A program made the position numbers and the translations under genes. A stretch of DNA of 64,000 nt from contig CAUZIZ010000006.1 of assembly GCA_963579905.1 (NCBI GenBank), positions 6,956 through 70,955 of the forward strand, given 5' to 3'. Shown here piece by piece: positions 50,503 through 59,300 of the stretch; the first letter of the stretch is position 1, and each line of letters starts with the position of its first letter. The DNA comes from CAUZIZ01 sp963579905. GTDB lineage: Bacteria > Acidobacteriota > UBA6911 > RPQK01 > JAJDTT01. The notes beneath the pieces are model-generated. The model saw only the letters and a program-made list of their open reading frames with translations, had not been told where the DNA came from and made no database searches.

Positions 50503-52338
50503 ATGCATAGAGCAAGATTGTTCTCAGCCCACACGATTCCCAAGTTCTTCTTGCTTGCACTGATCGCTGGGACAGCGGCTGTTCCGCTTGCTGCCCAGGA
50601 TCTGACGGTTAAAGCCTATTTGGATAGGACATCGGTCCGGTTGGGAGAGCGGTTCACTCTTTCCGTCGAGATTGCCGGTGGCGGATCCCGTTCTGCTGGG
50701 AACCCTGAGCTGCCCGAGATGAAAGGTTTTGCTACCTTCCTGGGCAGCGGAAGCTCACAGCAGATTCAACTTATCAATGGTCGAATGTCGTCGTCCAAGA
50801 CGGTCAACTTCACTTTTCAGGCCACTCAGGTCGGCGATTTTGAGATCGGAGCGATCAAGGTGAAGACAAGCGGCCAACTTTACCAGACCAGTCCGCTGAA
50901 GATTCAGGTCACCCAGGTTTCGCAGCGCCAGGCTCCCACCTCAGGCCGGTCCGATCAAGACGCGTTTCTCCCGGAAGGGGATTTGTTTGTCCGAGCTGAG
51001 GTCAACAAGGAACGTGCCTATCAGGGCGAGGCTATTGTTCTGAGCTACAAAATCTATACACGAGTCAACGTTTCCTCCTTCAGCATCTCGAAGCAGCCCG
51101 GCACCGCTGGGTTCTGGGTGGAAGAGGAAGCCCAACAAAAACAGCCCACGGCGTCTGCCCAGGTAATCGGTGGGAAGCAGTACACCGTAGCCGAGATCAG
51201 GAAGATGATCCTCTTCCCGACCAGTTCCGGTACCAAGACCATCAGCCCTCTAGTCCTCGAATGTGAGGTGAAGATTCCTCGTCGTTCTCGAGATCCCTTC
51301 AGGGGTTTTTTCAGCGACAGTTTATTTGGTGAGGTCAGGAGGAAGTTGGTTTCTTCCCAGGAGTTGAAGGTAGACATCCTCCCTTTTCCGGAGAGGGGAA
51401 AACCCGTCGACTTCAAGGGAGCCGTCGGTACGTTTTCGGTGAAGAGCTGGATTGACAAGTCTGACGTCAAGGCACACGACGCCGTGACGCTGAAGGTCCA
51501 GGTTTCCGGAGCAGGCAATTTTTCCACCCTGAGCCAGCCTGAAGTCCCGATTCCCGCAACCTTCGAGACCTACCCTCCCAAGTTAAGTCAGAAGTTGAAA
51601 CGAACGGCACAGGGGCTGTCCGGGGAGAAGGTGTTCGAGTACGTGTTGATCCCTCGATCTGTGGGGTCTCAGCGGATCGGCCCGGTTAAGTTCTCCTACT
51701 TCGATCCCTCCTCCGCCAAATACAATCTAGCCCGTGCGGATGAGATCGTCATCGATGTTGCTCCGGGGGAAGAGTCCCTTTCGGCGAGTCCAGGTATGTC
51801 CAAACAGGAATTGAAGCTGATTGGACAGGATATTCGCTTCATCAAGGGTGATCCCGCTACCCTTCGCAAGGTCGGAGCTTCAATCTTCCAGCGCTCCACT
51901 TTCTGGCTTCCGTTGTTTTTCCCCTTGGTCTGTCTGATGGGCGCGGTAGGTTACAGAAGACATCTGGACCGCTTGAGTGGAGATGTGGCCTATGCGCGCG
52001 ATCGACGGGCGGTGCGACTAGCTCGAAAGCGGCTTGGCGCCGCGCGCTCCTACATCGGCGAGACAACGCAGCGAGAGTTCTTCGGAGAGGTAGGGAAGGC
52101 TCTGATGGGTTTTCTGGGCGACAAGCTCAACATTGCAGAAGCGGGAATGGTGAGTGACGAGGTCGGGAGAATGCTACGTCAGCGGGCGCTCCCCGAGGAG
52201 ATCGTCGAGCGCTACTTCGAGTGCATGAGGACTTGTGATCTAAAGCGCTTTGCTCCATCTGACGCCAGCACCTTCGAGATGAAGGATCTCCTCGACAAGG
52301 CGGAAGCTGCGATGCTCGAAGTCGATAAATGCCTTTGA
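50503..52338 (+). CDS. batD: BatD, exported membrane protein
   Basis: 611 residues. Signal peptide 1-27. The long extracytoplasmic part is a series of BatD domains: VKAYLDRTSVRLGERFTLSV, NPELPEMKGFATFLGSGSSQ, VNKERAYQGEAIVLSYKIYT and, later, VGTFSVKSWIDKSDVKAHDA. One membrane helix lies at about 465-485 (STFWLPLFFPLVCLMGAVGYR) and is followed by a cytoplasmic tail that repeats the DUF4381-like helical pattern (REFFGEVGKALMGFLGDKLN, CDLKRFAPSDA). The batE start lies inside its last codons (overlap of ten bases). Confidence 0.95.
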   Translation: MHRARLFSAHTIPKFFLLALIAGTAAVPLAAQDLTVKAYLDRTSVRLGERFTLSVEIAGGGSRSAGNPELPEMKGFATFLGSGSSQQIQLINGRMSSSKTVNFTFQATQVGDFEIGAIKVKTSGQLYQTSPLKIQVTQVSQRQAPTSGRSDQDAFLPEGDLFVRAEVNKERAYQGEAIVLSYKIYTRVNVSSFSISKQPGTAGFWVEEEAQQKQPTASAQVIGGKQYTVAEIRKMILFPTSSGTKTISPLVLECEVKIPRRSRDPFRGFFSDSLFGEVRRKLVSSQELKVDILPFPERGKPVDFKGAVGTFSVKSWIDKSDVKAHDAVTLKVQVSGAGNFSTLSQPEVPIPATFETYPPKLSQKLKRTAQGLSGEKVFEYVLIPRSVGSQRIGPVKFSYFDPSSAKYNLARADEIVIDVAPGEESLSASPGMSKQELKLIGQDIRFIKGDPATLRKVGASIFQRSTFWLPLFFPLVCLMGAVGYRRHLDRLSGDVAYARDRRAVRLARKRLGAARSYIGETTQREFFGEVGKALMGFLGDKLNIAEAGMVSDEVGRMLRQRALPEEIVERYFECMRTCDLKRFAPSDASTFEMKDLLDKAEAAMLEVDKCL

Positions 52339-53198
52339 GTCAAGATCGAGCAGTGAGCATGGGGTGTCCGAATACGGCAACGAGCAGGCTGTTGCGGGCT
52401 CATGGTGGTCGGGTTTTGAGGGCTCCAGCTAGTTGGTTGGTCCGAGCTGGCCTACAAGGGCTGGTACTGGTAATCCTGCTGCTGGGAACGGCTCTGGGGC
52501 AGGACCAGCATCAGCTATTCGGGCAGGCGAACCGTTTCTACGAGGAGGGAGCTTTTGATCGGGCCCTCAGTGGCTACCGGGAAATCGTGGCGCAGGACTA
52601 TGAGAGCGGACCCCTCTACTTCAATATCGGGAACTGCTATTACAAGTTAGGCCAGATCGGTGAGGCGGTGCTCTTCTACGAGCGTGCTCGTCGATTGATC
52701 CCGGGCGACGAGGATCTAGAGGCCAATCTGGCCCTGGCCAATCTGAGGGTGGTTGACAAGATTCCGGAGCTTCCCGAGTTCTGGCCAATCAAGGTCGCTA
52801 ATGCTCTCAGCAACTTTCTTCCGAGACCGGTGCTGATCGGTGTCACCCTTTCTCTCTACTTTATCTTCATCGCTTCGGTCATTCTGAGGACTTTGGCCCG
52901 AAGAAGTGCTGTGCGGTCGGTGGGTGGCAGATCAATGATTCTGAGCGGAGCTTTGCTGCTTCTATTCGGTCTGTTTCTGGTGGCCCAGATCCGGCAGGCG
53001 CAAGAGCACAACCACTCAGTTATCATGGTTCCAACAGTCCACGTGATGAGTGCTCCGGGAGCCGAGGGAGTGGAGGTCTTCACCCTACACGAAGGTACCA
53101 GAGTCAGGATCGATCAGACTTCGGGGCTGTGGGTTGAGATTGTCCTGTCCGACGGAAACGTAGGGTGGCTCAAAGCTGAGACGTTGGAAGTCATTTGA
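52329..53198 (+). CDS. batE: BatE, TPR/SH3-type membrane protein
   Basis: 289 residues. ATG 52329 overlaps the end of batD; ATG 52359 would remove ten residues. After a signal segment (LVLVILLLGTALGQD) come TPR motifs (FYEEGAFDRALSGYREIV, YFNIGNCYYKLGQIGEAVLFY, LIPGDEDLEANLALAN), two membrane spans (LIGVTLSLYFIFIASVIL and ILSGALLLLFGLFLVAQI) and a C-terminal SH3-like fold (HVMSAPGAEGVEVFTLHEG, VEIVLSDGNVGWLKAETLEVI). This is the standard BatE layout and closes the operon. A repeat block follows 50 bases later, without a visible terminator. Confidence 0.93.
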   Translation: MPLSQDRAVSMGCPNTATSRLLRAHGGRVLRAPASWLVRAGLQGLVLVILLLGTALGQDQHQLFGQANRFYEEGAFDRALSGYREIVAQDYESGPLYFNIGNCYYKLGQIGEAVLFYERARRLIPGDEDLEANLALANLRVVDKIPELPEFWPIKVANALSNFLPRPVLIGVTLSLYFIFIASVILRTLARRSAVRSVGGRSMILSGALLLLFGLFLVAQIRQAQEHNHSVIMVPTVHVMSAPGAEGVEVFTLHEGTRVRIDQTSGLWVEIVLSDGNVGWLKAETLEVI

Positions 53199-53241
53199 GT
53201 ATCTTGATAGTGGATGGACGCACAATTCGCGCTCTCCCGAC

Positions 53242-53770
53242 CCTGAAATTTCATGGGATAGGAAATCATGCAGAAGCAGCCGTTTGACAGAGCCGTGACT
53301 GCGAAGGAGTGGTACCGGCATACCGATGCCGGAAGGCAGTGACCCGTGGACCTTCTTCCTATGGACTCACCACATGTCCCGATCGATGATCGGGTCCCGC
53401 TCCCTCACGGTCACGGCTCTGTATGCACGCCGAAGCAACCGCGCGGCGGGATCTTAACCCTTCAAAGCTCCAAGGGCTTTTGCGACACGCTCTATTGTGG
53501 ATCATTCGAAGTTTTCTTATCGAATTGGGCCAGCGTTTCCTGGAGGCGGGACTAACCTGAACCTTCAACCACGAGGAAGCGAAGCAACATTCGCTAGTTG
53601 ACAGAGCCGTGACTGTCAGGGAGCGGGGCCCGACGGGGCCCATACCCCCCGACGCTTCCAGGTTGCAGGGGGTTGCTAGCAATGATCATGGCAGAGACGG
53701 TACAAGTTTCTTTCTTAAATGGGGCCAGTACTTCCTGGGGGCCTTACTAACCTGAAATTTCGACGTGAAT
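53242..53770. repeat. Composite repeat block: module B copy and several module A ends
   Basis: Contains a module B palindrome (arms 53285-53316 and 53392-53423; hairpins CCGGCATACCGATGCCGG and CCCGATCGATGATCGGG in between), a half B at 53598-53640 (GACAGAGCCGTGACTGTCAG), and module A end sequences around 53505-53570 and 53701-53765 (each ending GGCGGGACTAACCTGAACC or similar). No gene fits in 53199-53816. Confidence 0.85.
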
Positions 53771-53816
53771 GATCCGAAACGCGTGCTCTTGCCCTTCGCT
53801 TGGGCTTACAATAGGC

Positions 53817-53947
53817 AACGAGCTACCCTGGGTTCCGTGTGCAACCCCGACGTGATTGAGGTGGTACCTAGGAGTGTGGAAGCATTCCATGTTGTACCTT
53901 TTTCGGGGCGAAGAACCTGCTTCCGATTCACACCAGAGTAGCTCGTT
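53817..53947 (+). ncRNA. Candidate rod-shaped structured RNA
   Basis: Five helices nest perfectly in 131 bases: AACGAGCTAC/GTAGCTCGTT (53817-53826 with 53938-53947), GGTTC/GAACC (53831-53835 with 53913-53917), CCCCGA/TCGGGG (53845-53850 with 53903-53908), GGTAC/GTACC (53863-53867 with 53894-53898) and TGGAA/TTCCA around loop GCA. TACAAT at 53807-53812 could be the -10 box, placing the start within the closing stem. The plan (closing stem, long rod) resembles 6S-like RNAs but no family was recognised. No open frame of note lies here. Confidence 0.4.
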
Positions 53948-54059
53948 ACGGTAGCAGCGGACCCTGGAAGCTCAGAGAACGTGAGGGGGAACCGGGGAGA
54001 TGGTTCTTATCCCCCGCGATCTCTGGCTTCCTGGTTCGCTACTCAGCTATGTCTGCCCA

Positions 54060-54581
54060 TCAGACGCCGCCACCATCATCGACTACATCCGGTTCTGGCG
54101 TGTCGGTAGGCGTGTGCAGCAGTCCCAGCGCCGAGAAGGCGTGGATGACGGGACGAAGTTTAGCCGCAGCCTGAAGTCGCTCCATTTTTGCGAGCTGGTC
54201 GTCATCCAGCATGTCGCAAAACGCCTGTTGGTAAGCCGCGTGGCATCTGCGGACCTCCTGCTTGACACCGTGGATCTCGATCACCAGGTCGCCGACGAGT
54301 TCACTCGAGGGCGGATCCTGGGACAGCGCTTCCTTGAGTGCCGCTTTGAGTCTCTTCAAGAGTTCGTGTCTCGGTGCAACGCACTCCCGCAGGTCCTGCC
54401 TCAGTTCGATGAAGCGAGCCACTTGATCGGGCGACATATCCAGGTAACGCACCATGATGCGTACGGGCTTCGGAATGTCGGTTCCATCCTCAGGGGGCTC
54501 GGTCTGGCCAAGCAGAGACAGGCTCATCATGCAGATTGCCGCCCATCCGATTGTCGAATCACGAAAGAATTGCTTATTCAT
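54060..54581 (-). CDS. Periplasmic helical protein, Spy/CpxP-like, operon member
   Basis: 173 residues with a signal peptide (AAICMMSLSLLGQ). The mature part is nearly all helix: YLDMSPDQVARFIELRQDLR, LLKRLKAALKEALS, and VKQEVRRCHAAYQQAFCDML with MSPDQ in the position of the LTxxQ-type start of CpxP/Spy repeats. It is the last gene of the ECF sigma operon. Such proteins are periplasmic chaperones or stress sensors. The C-terminal Asp/Gly/Val stretch is non-conserved. ATG 54581; a gap of 44 bases separates it from the upstream gene. Confidence 0.7.
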   Translation of the reverse strand: MNKQFFRDSTIGWAAICMMSLSLLGQTEPPEDGTDIPKPVRIMVRYLDMSPDQVARFIELRQDLRECVAPRHELLKRLKAALKEALSQDPPSSELVGDLVIEIHGVKQEVRRCHAAYQQAFCDMLDDDQLAKMERLQAAAKLRPVIHAFSALGLLHTPTDTPEPDVVDDGGGV

Positions 54582-54625
54582 TGAAATGATCTCCTTGTAT
54601 TCTTGATTTCACCGTTTAGTAACAC

Positions 54626-55093
54626 TCACGGACGACGGTCAGTCGGGGGCTGGAAACGTCGTCGGTTCTGATCGCGACTAGTCTGCTGTCGCCTTCGCAG
54701 GCGCTCCAACCTGACGATCTGCTCCTTCGTGAGCTTCCTCTTGATTCGGACCGCGAGAATCAGTTGCGCGCGCTTGATCTTCCTCTCTAGGTCCAGAACC
54801 TGATCCAACTGAGCGAGTAGCTCGTCATCGTTGGTCTCAGGTTCTCTCATCAGGGTGGCCAGTTTTTCCACTGTTCCCTGAAGTTTCCACCGCAACGACG
54901 TGAACTCGGATTGGGCGCGTTGTGCTTCCCCAATCATGTATTCCCTTTGTTCCTCCGTCAGTTGCAGGGCTCGCTGGTGACGCATGATCAGGTCCGGCCG
55001 TACCAGAAAGCGCTCCAGCAAATCGGGAGTAGGATCTTGTGCCAAGACCCCACCCAACTGAAGAATGATAATTATTGCGACTAGTTTCCTCAT
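54626..55093 (-). CDS. Periplasmic Spy/CpxP-like helical protein
   Basis: 155 residues. Signal peptide 1-18. RALQLTEEQREYMIGEAQRA (LTEEQ is the LTxxQ motif of the CpxP/Spy/ZraP group), then VEKLATLMREPETND and LILAVRIKRKLTKEQIVRLE with a second LTKEQ. The C-terminus is rich in Arg and Gln (RRQQTSRDQNRRRFQ). It is the paralog of the following gene and third in the ECF operon. Likely a periplasmic metal or misfolding sensor or chaperone that acts with the membrane anti-sigma factor. Confidence 0.85.
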   Translation of the reverse strand: MRKLVAIIIILQLGGVLAQDPTPDLLERFLVRPDLIMRHQRALQLTEEQREYMIGEAQRAQSEFTSLRWKLQGTVEKLATLMREPETNDDELLAQLDQVLDLERKIKRAQLILAVRIKRKLTKEQIVRLERLRRRQQTSRDQNRRRFQPPTDRRP

Positions 55094-55145
55094 TTCCCCC
55101 CCCCTTGGTTCCCCGCCGCTGACGTCTGCATACTCCTAAGCCCTC

Positions 55146-55514
55146 CTACCATGTGCTCTCTCCAATCCAGACGGTGGCTCCGGTTACGAGCTTGGGAAGT
55201 GTCGTCACCAGTTGGTCATCTGGAACGTCCAACAGGAAGGTAGTAGGGGACTGCCAATCGTACAGTGCAGCCGTGGACTCCAGTGGCAGCGCAGCCGGCG
55301 GACGCGTAAATTCCAGCAGGAGCGGTGCGCTGGCCACCAGAAGTAAGACCAGTGCAACTGCAGCCGAGTAACGAAACACGGGGAGCATGTATTGCCAGCG
55401 AGAAGCACGAGGAGCATTCAACACCTCATGGAAGGAAGGAGTCTGAATCTCGTCCTCTTCCCGGAGCTGCTTGAACAATTGCTCGATTTCGGTGTCGTCC
55501 CACTTAGTGGTCAT
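55146..55514 (-). CDS. Putative single-span anti-sigma factor
   Basis: 122 residues with a cytoplasmic acidic segment (DDTEIEQLFKQLREEDEIQT), one membrane helix (FRYSAAVALVLLLVASAPLLLEF) and a short periplasmic end. Overlaps the sigma factor gene by 11 bases, which is typical of ECF sigma/anti-sigma pairs. There is no HxxxCxxC zinc motif, so if it is the anti-sigma factor it belongs to the non-zinc class. Upstream of two exported Spy-like genes. Confidence 0.75.
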   Translation of the reverse strand: MTTKWDDTEIEQLFKQLREEDEIQTPSFHEVLNAPRASRWQYMLPVFRYSAAVALVLLLVASAPLLLEFTRPPAALPLESTAALYDWQSPTTFLLDVPDDQLVTTLPKLVTGATVWIGESTW

Positions 55515-56022
55515 GGTGTAGTCCTGATTTCTCGATTTCTTCCTTCAGCCTGTTCTTACCGCGATGGTAGTGCGTTCGCGCGGATCCCACCGAAACTCCC
55601 ATCACCCCTGCTGCTGCTTCTACGGTGAGGTCGTGGTAGAAGACGAGCTCTAGTACCTGCCGCTGCCGTTGTGACAGATCGGAGAGGATCTGCTGCAGAC
55701 GCGTTCGCAACTGAGATCGATAGATACTCTCTACAGAGGCCGGTCTGACCGTCGGCAGCTCGGTGGGGGCTACCTGTAGGTGTCGCAAGCTTCGAAGGAG
55801 CTTCCGCTTCGCCTTACTGGCAGTGTTGCGAACGGCTGAAAACAGCCAGGTCTTGAAAATGGATCGCTCCTCGAAGGAAGCACTTCTCTCCAAAACGTTG
55901 AGATAGACGGTCTGAAGCACGTCCTCCGCTTCGTACCGGTCTCCGTCGCAACAGAAGATAGCCCAACGGTATGCCGACGTATGATGATTTTCTAGTAGCA
56001 TTTTGAGCTTAGCCTGCTCCAT
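55504..56022 (-). CDS. ECF-type RNA polymerase sigma factor
   Basis: 172 residues. Region 2 is seen in the AEDVLQTVYLNVLERSASFE segment and RSIFKTWLFSAVRNTASKAKRKLL, and region 4 in LSDLSQRQRQVLELVFYHDLTVEAAAGVMGVSVGSARTHYHRGKNRL, with the GVSVGSARTHYHRGK recognition helix. It heads a four-gene minus-strand operon with an anti-sigma factor and two Spy/CpxP-like proteins, which suggests an envelope or metal stress response. No clear autoregulatory promoter was identified. Confidence 0.96.
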   Translation of the reverse strand: MEQAKLKMLLENHHTSAYRWAIFCCDGDRYEAEDVLQTVYLNVLERSASFEERSIFKTWLFSAVRNTASKAKRKLLRSLRHLQVAPTELPTVRPASVESIYRSQLRTRLQQILSDLSQRQRQVLELVFYHDLTVEAAAGVMGVSVGSARTHYHRGKNRLKEEIEKSGLHHDH

Positions 56023-56233
56023 TACTTTCAGAAATTACTCGACATCCACTGTCAACAGCATTAGTCCCATCAGCAAAGGTTTTATATGACACGTCTCCTT
56101 CAAATATATAGTGGTGGCTACACTTTCGGAGTCTAACCAGAGCCGCGATCGGGAACGCGATTCAATTGGCTAGTCCGGGGAATCGGTTTGAATTTGGACC
56201 GGCATAGGCCGACCAAGGTCCCACGCCCTACCG

Positions 56234-56310
56234 CGTGATCTTCGTAGGGTGGGCACTCCTGCCCGTCGTTTTAAACGACGGGCAGGAGTGCCCACCCTAC
56301 GAAGATCACG
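56234..56310. repeat. Perfect 38-bp-arm palindrome, one-base centre
   Basis: Left arm 56234-56271 (beginning CGTGATCTTCGTAGGGTGGG) and right arm 56273-56310 are exact complements around T 56272. It lies between the start of the sigma-factor operon and the stop of the 56348-59806 gene. It may act as a terminator for that gene, though without a T-run, or be an inverted insertion of the GTAGGGTGGGCACTCCTGCC type. The remainder of 56023-56347 has no gene. Confidence 0.95.
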
Positions 56311-56347
56311 ACTGATTAAGACATGATCCGCGTCCAATTCGGATAAA

Positions 56348-59300
56348 CTAGAGCGCTGAACCTCTTTCCAGGAAGGCAAACAAATCGACCAGATCGGTGA
56401 GGCCCATTGTGTCGAGCAGGTCCTCGGGCATGATGGAGATCTGAGAAACTCGCTTCTCGAGGATATCTTTCTTGTCCAGCTTGATCCGCTCTCCGTTGGC
56501 GGTGATCAGGATAAGGCTGATTTCGGATTCACCTGCGACCATGCCGGTCACGGTCTCATTTTTCTTCAAATCCACCACGACACCAGTGTATTGATCGGAG
56601 ATCACGCGGGAGGGATACATGATGGATTCCAGGATCTCGCCCCGTCGGAACCTCTTGACCGCCGTCGACAGGTCGGGTCCACCCCCTCGCCCCTCATTCC
56701 CGAAGACGTGACAGTTGGCGCATTTGGCCCGGCGAAAGACGATGCGTCCCCTGTCCACGTCACCATCCTCGTAGCTCATCGGACTGAATTCAAAATAACC
56801 GTTGAGTTCCTCGAAACTCATCTGTGACAAAGGATTATGCTCTTCTACTTTCTCACTATTCACCTCTGCCATGAGCTCCCGAGCCCGTTGAGCCTGTTCC
56901 GCTAGATAGCGTTCCTTCCCATCCTCCGCCCGCCTGCGCTCGTCTGGCTCCAGAAGTGCGAGCGTGTCCTGCCACAGATTCTCGATGAAGCCTACCATGC
57001 TGGCCGCGCCCGCTATTTCTCGTCCCCGCTCGAACCAATCCACCAATCGCTCACGCAACTGGGGGTTCCAACCATTGCGGATCTCACGGAGGGCGTAGAC
57101 CGTGCTGATCTCGTCTTCCTGGGAGCGCCCGGGCTGAAGCTGATCGAGCAGGGCTTGGATCGATCCTTCAGGCTGCATATAGGCCAGGAGGAACTCCAAC
57201 TCGCGGTCGAGCAAATGCTTCTTCGAGGGATAACGGTTCAGCAACCGAGGTCCTACCTTAGAGATGAACGGGACACGGTGGTCTTTGCCCACCGCGGGAT
57301 CGCGGACCAAGGCCAATTGGCATACCCGGAGATAGCTGTGAAGCAAAGCATCGTCTGGCAGGGAATCGCTGTACTCAAGCAGCTTCCCGAAAATGGAGTC
57401 CGCGTCGTCGCGGGTGGTCTGAGTATGGACCAGTGCCAGCAGTCCTTCCAAGGCGCGATGGGGATGTTGCTTGATGCTGTCACCGAGCACCATGGAAGCC
57501 CAGGAATCCCGGGGCAAGCGCTGAAGGGCCAGTCGAGCCGCGTAGCGGACGAAGCGGTCCGGCTGGTCCAGCAGAGCGAACAACCGCGTCAGAAGCAGGT
57601 CCTCCTGCTCGATCTGGGTATCGTTGCGGAGGCCGCTTCGGAGCAAGGCCTCGCAGGCCCTTCTGAGCACCAATGGATCTCCGTCCTGGAGGCTCTGCAG
57701 CAGGATCGAATAAGTGTGTTTCAGGGCATGGGTTCCCAGCAGCAGCACCGAAGCAGCCCGCGCCTCCGGGGACTCGTCCGTTGCCAAGGAGCGCAAGAGC
57801 TCCACATCGGGCCGTGGTCCCATGACTTGCAGCAGTTCCAGGGCCCGGAGCCTGGTTCGAGGGGCGGCCTGTTTGTCGCTCACGACTTTGAGGAGCTCTG
57901 TCCCCCAGGCTGCGCCCAGTTTTTCGCGCACACCTGAGATTCGGTGGCGCCCCCAGGCCGAGCGGTGCATGGGTTGCTCCAGGGCTGCCGCAAGGCCCGT
58001 TGTCTTGTCTCTGGGGCTGTTCCGATCCGTCCCTTTCCAGGTAACCCGGTAGAGTCCGCCAGTCGTGGACCTTCCTCCAGTCGCGAAGTAGAGAAAACCG
58101 TCTGGGCCGATGTCCAGATCGGTCACATTGAGGGGGTGCCCCTGAACAAAATCGATGCTGGAACTACTGAAAGAAGCCCCCTTCTCTTTGGGGAAACTCA
58201 CCAGGATTCGGCCCCGGGACCAATCGCCCAGGAAGAGCGCTCCTCGGTACTTCTCCGGATAAGTGTTGTGGTGGTAGAAGGCGATACCGACCGGGGAGCC
58301 TCGCCCCAGACTTTCAATTCCGGGGAGAGTGTCAGGGTAGGATTCGGGGAACTTTCCCGACCCTGTTCGCCAGCCATAGTCGGCTCCGGGCGTGCAGTGG
58401 AGAACGCGGATGGGGCGATACCAGGGCAGCCCGAAGTCCCACTCCATGTCCGAATCGAAGGTGAAAATCTCGCCTTGCTCGTCGATGTCAAAATCGAAGG
58501 CATTGCGAAAACCGCCGTTGACCTGGCTCCATTGGTTCTGGTCCAGCTCCAGACGGTTCAGGGTGCCAGCAGGTGCCCAGACGGTATTGGCGTGTCCCCT
58601 GGGGTCCAGGTACCGGTCCAGGAGATGGTCTTCCTGGAGCCCCCGGGAGGGTGAGAGGGGATCGATGGAGACGTCGGGGAAGGAATGATTCCCATACATG
58701 ACATAGAGGCTTCCGTCGATGCCTGTCCGAATGGCGTGCGGGCCATGTTCGCCGATCTGTCCCCTCGAAGCTGCGATCAGTTTCACTTCATCGGCCTGGT
58801 CGTCGCCGTCCAAGTCTGTGAGCCTGTAAAGGCCTGTTTTCTGGGGTCCCTTGGAGTTTACGAGGAGATCTCCGGGTCCCAGATAGTGCATCCCGTGGGC
58901 GGTCTGAACCTCGCTGGAGAATTCCTTCATGGTATCGTAGAAGCCATCACCGTCACCGTCAATCAGAATCTGGATTCCACCGTGTTCGAGGGCAACGACT
59001 GGACGCCCAAGGTGATCGAAGGATAGGTTCACCACCGATCCCAACAGGTCATCGGACGCCACCGCCTCTACTTCGAAACCCTCCAGAACCGTGAAGCGGT
59101 GTTGTAGCTCATAGGCTCGCTCCCTCGGCTTGCGCTTCTCCGACTCGTCCTCGCTGAGATCCTTGATCTCTATGTCTTTGAACATCACCTGCATCGGATC
59201 ACCGACATGGAGCTGCAAGGCGATGATGCCCTCGCTGGCACCCTCCGGGTCTTCGATCTCGCAGACCACCTGACCATTGAGGATCATCTTGATGTAGTCG

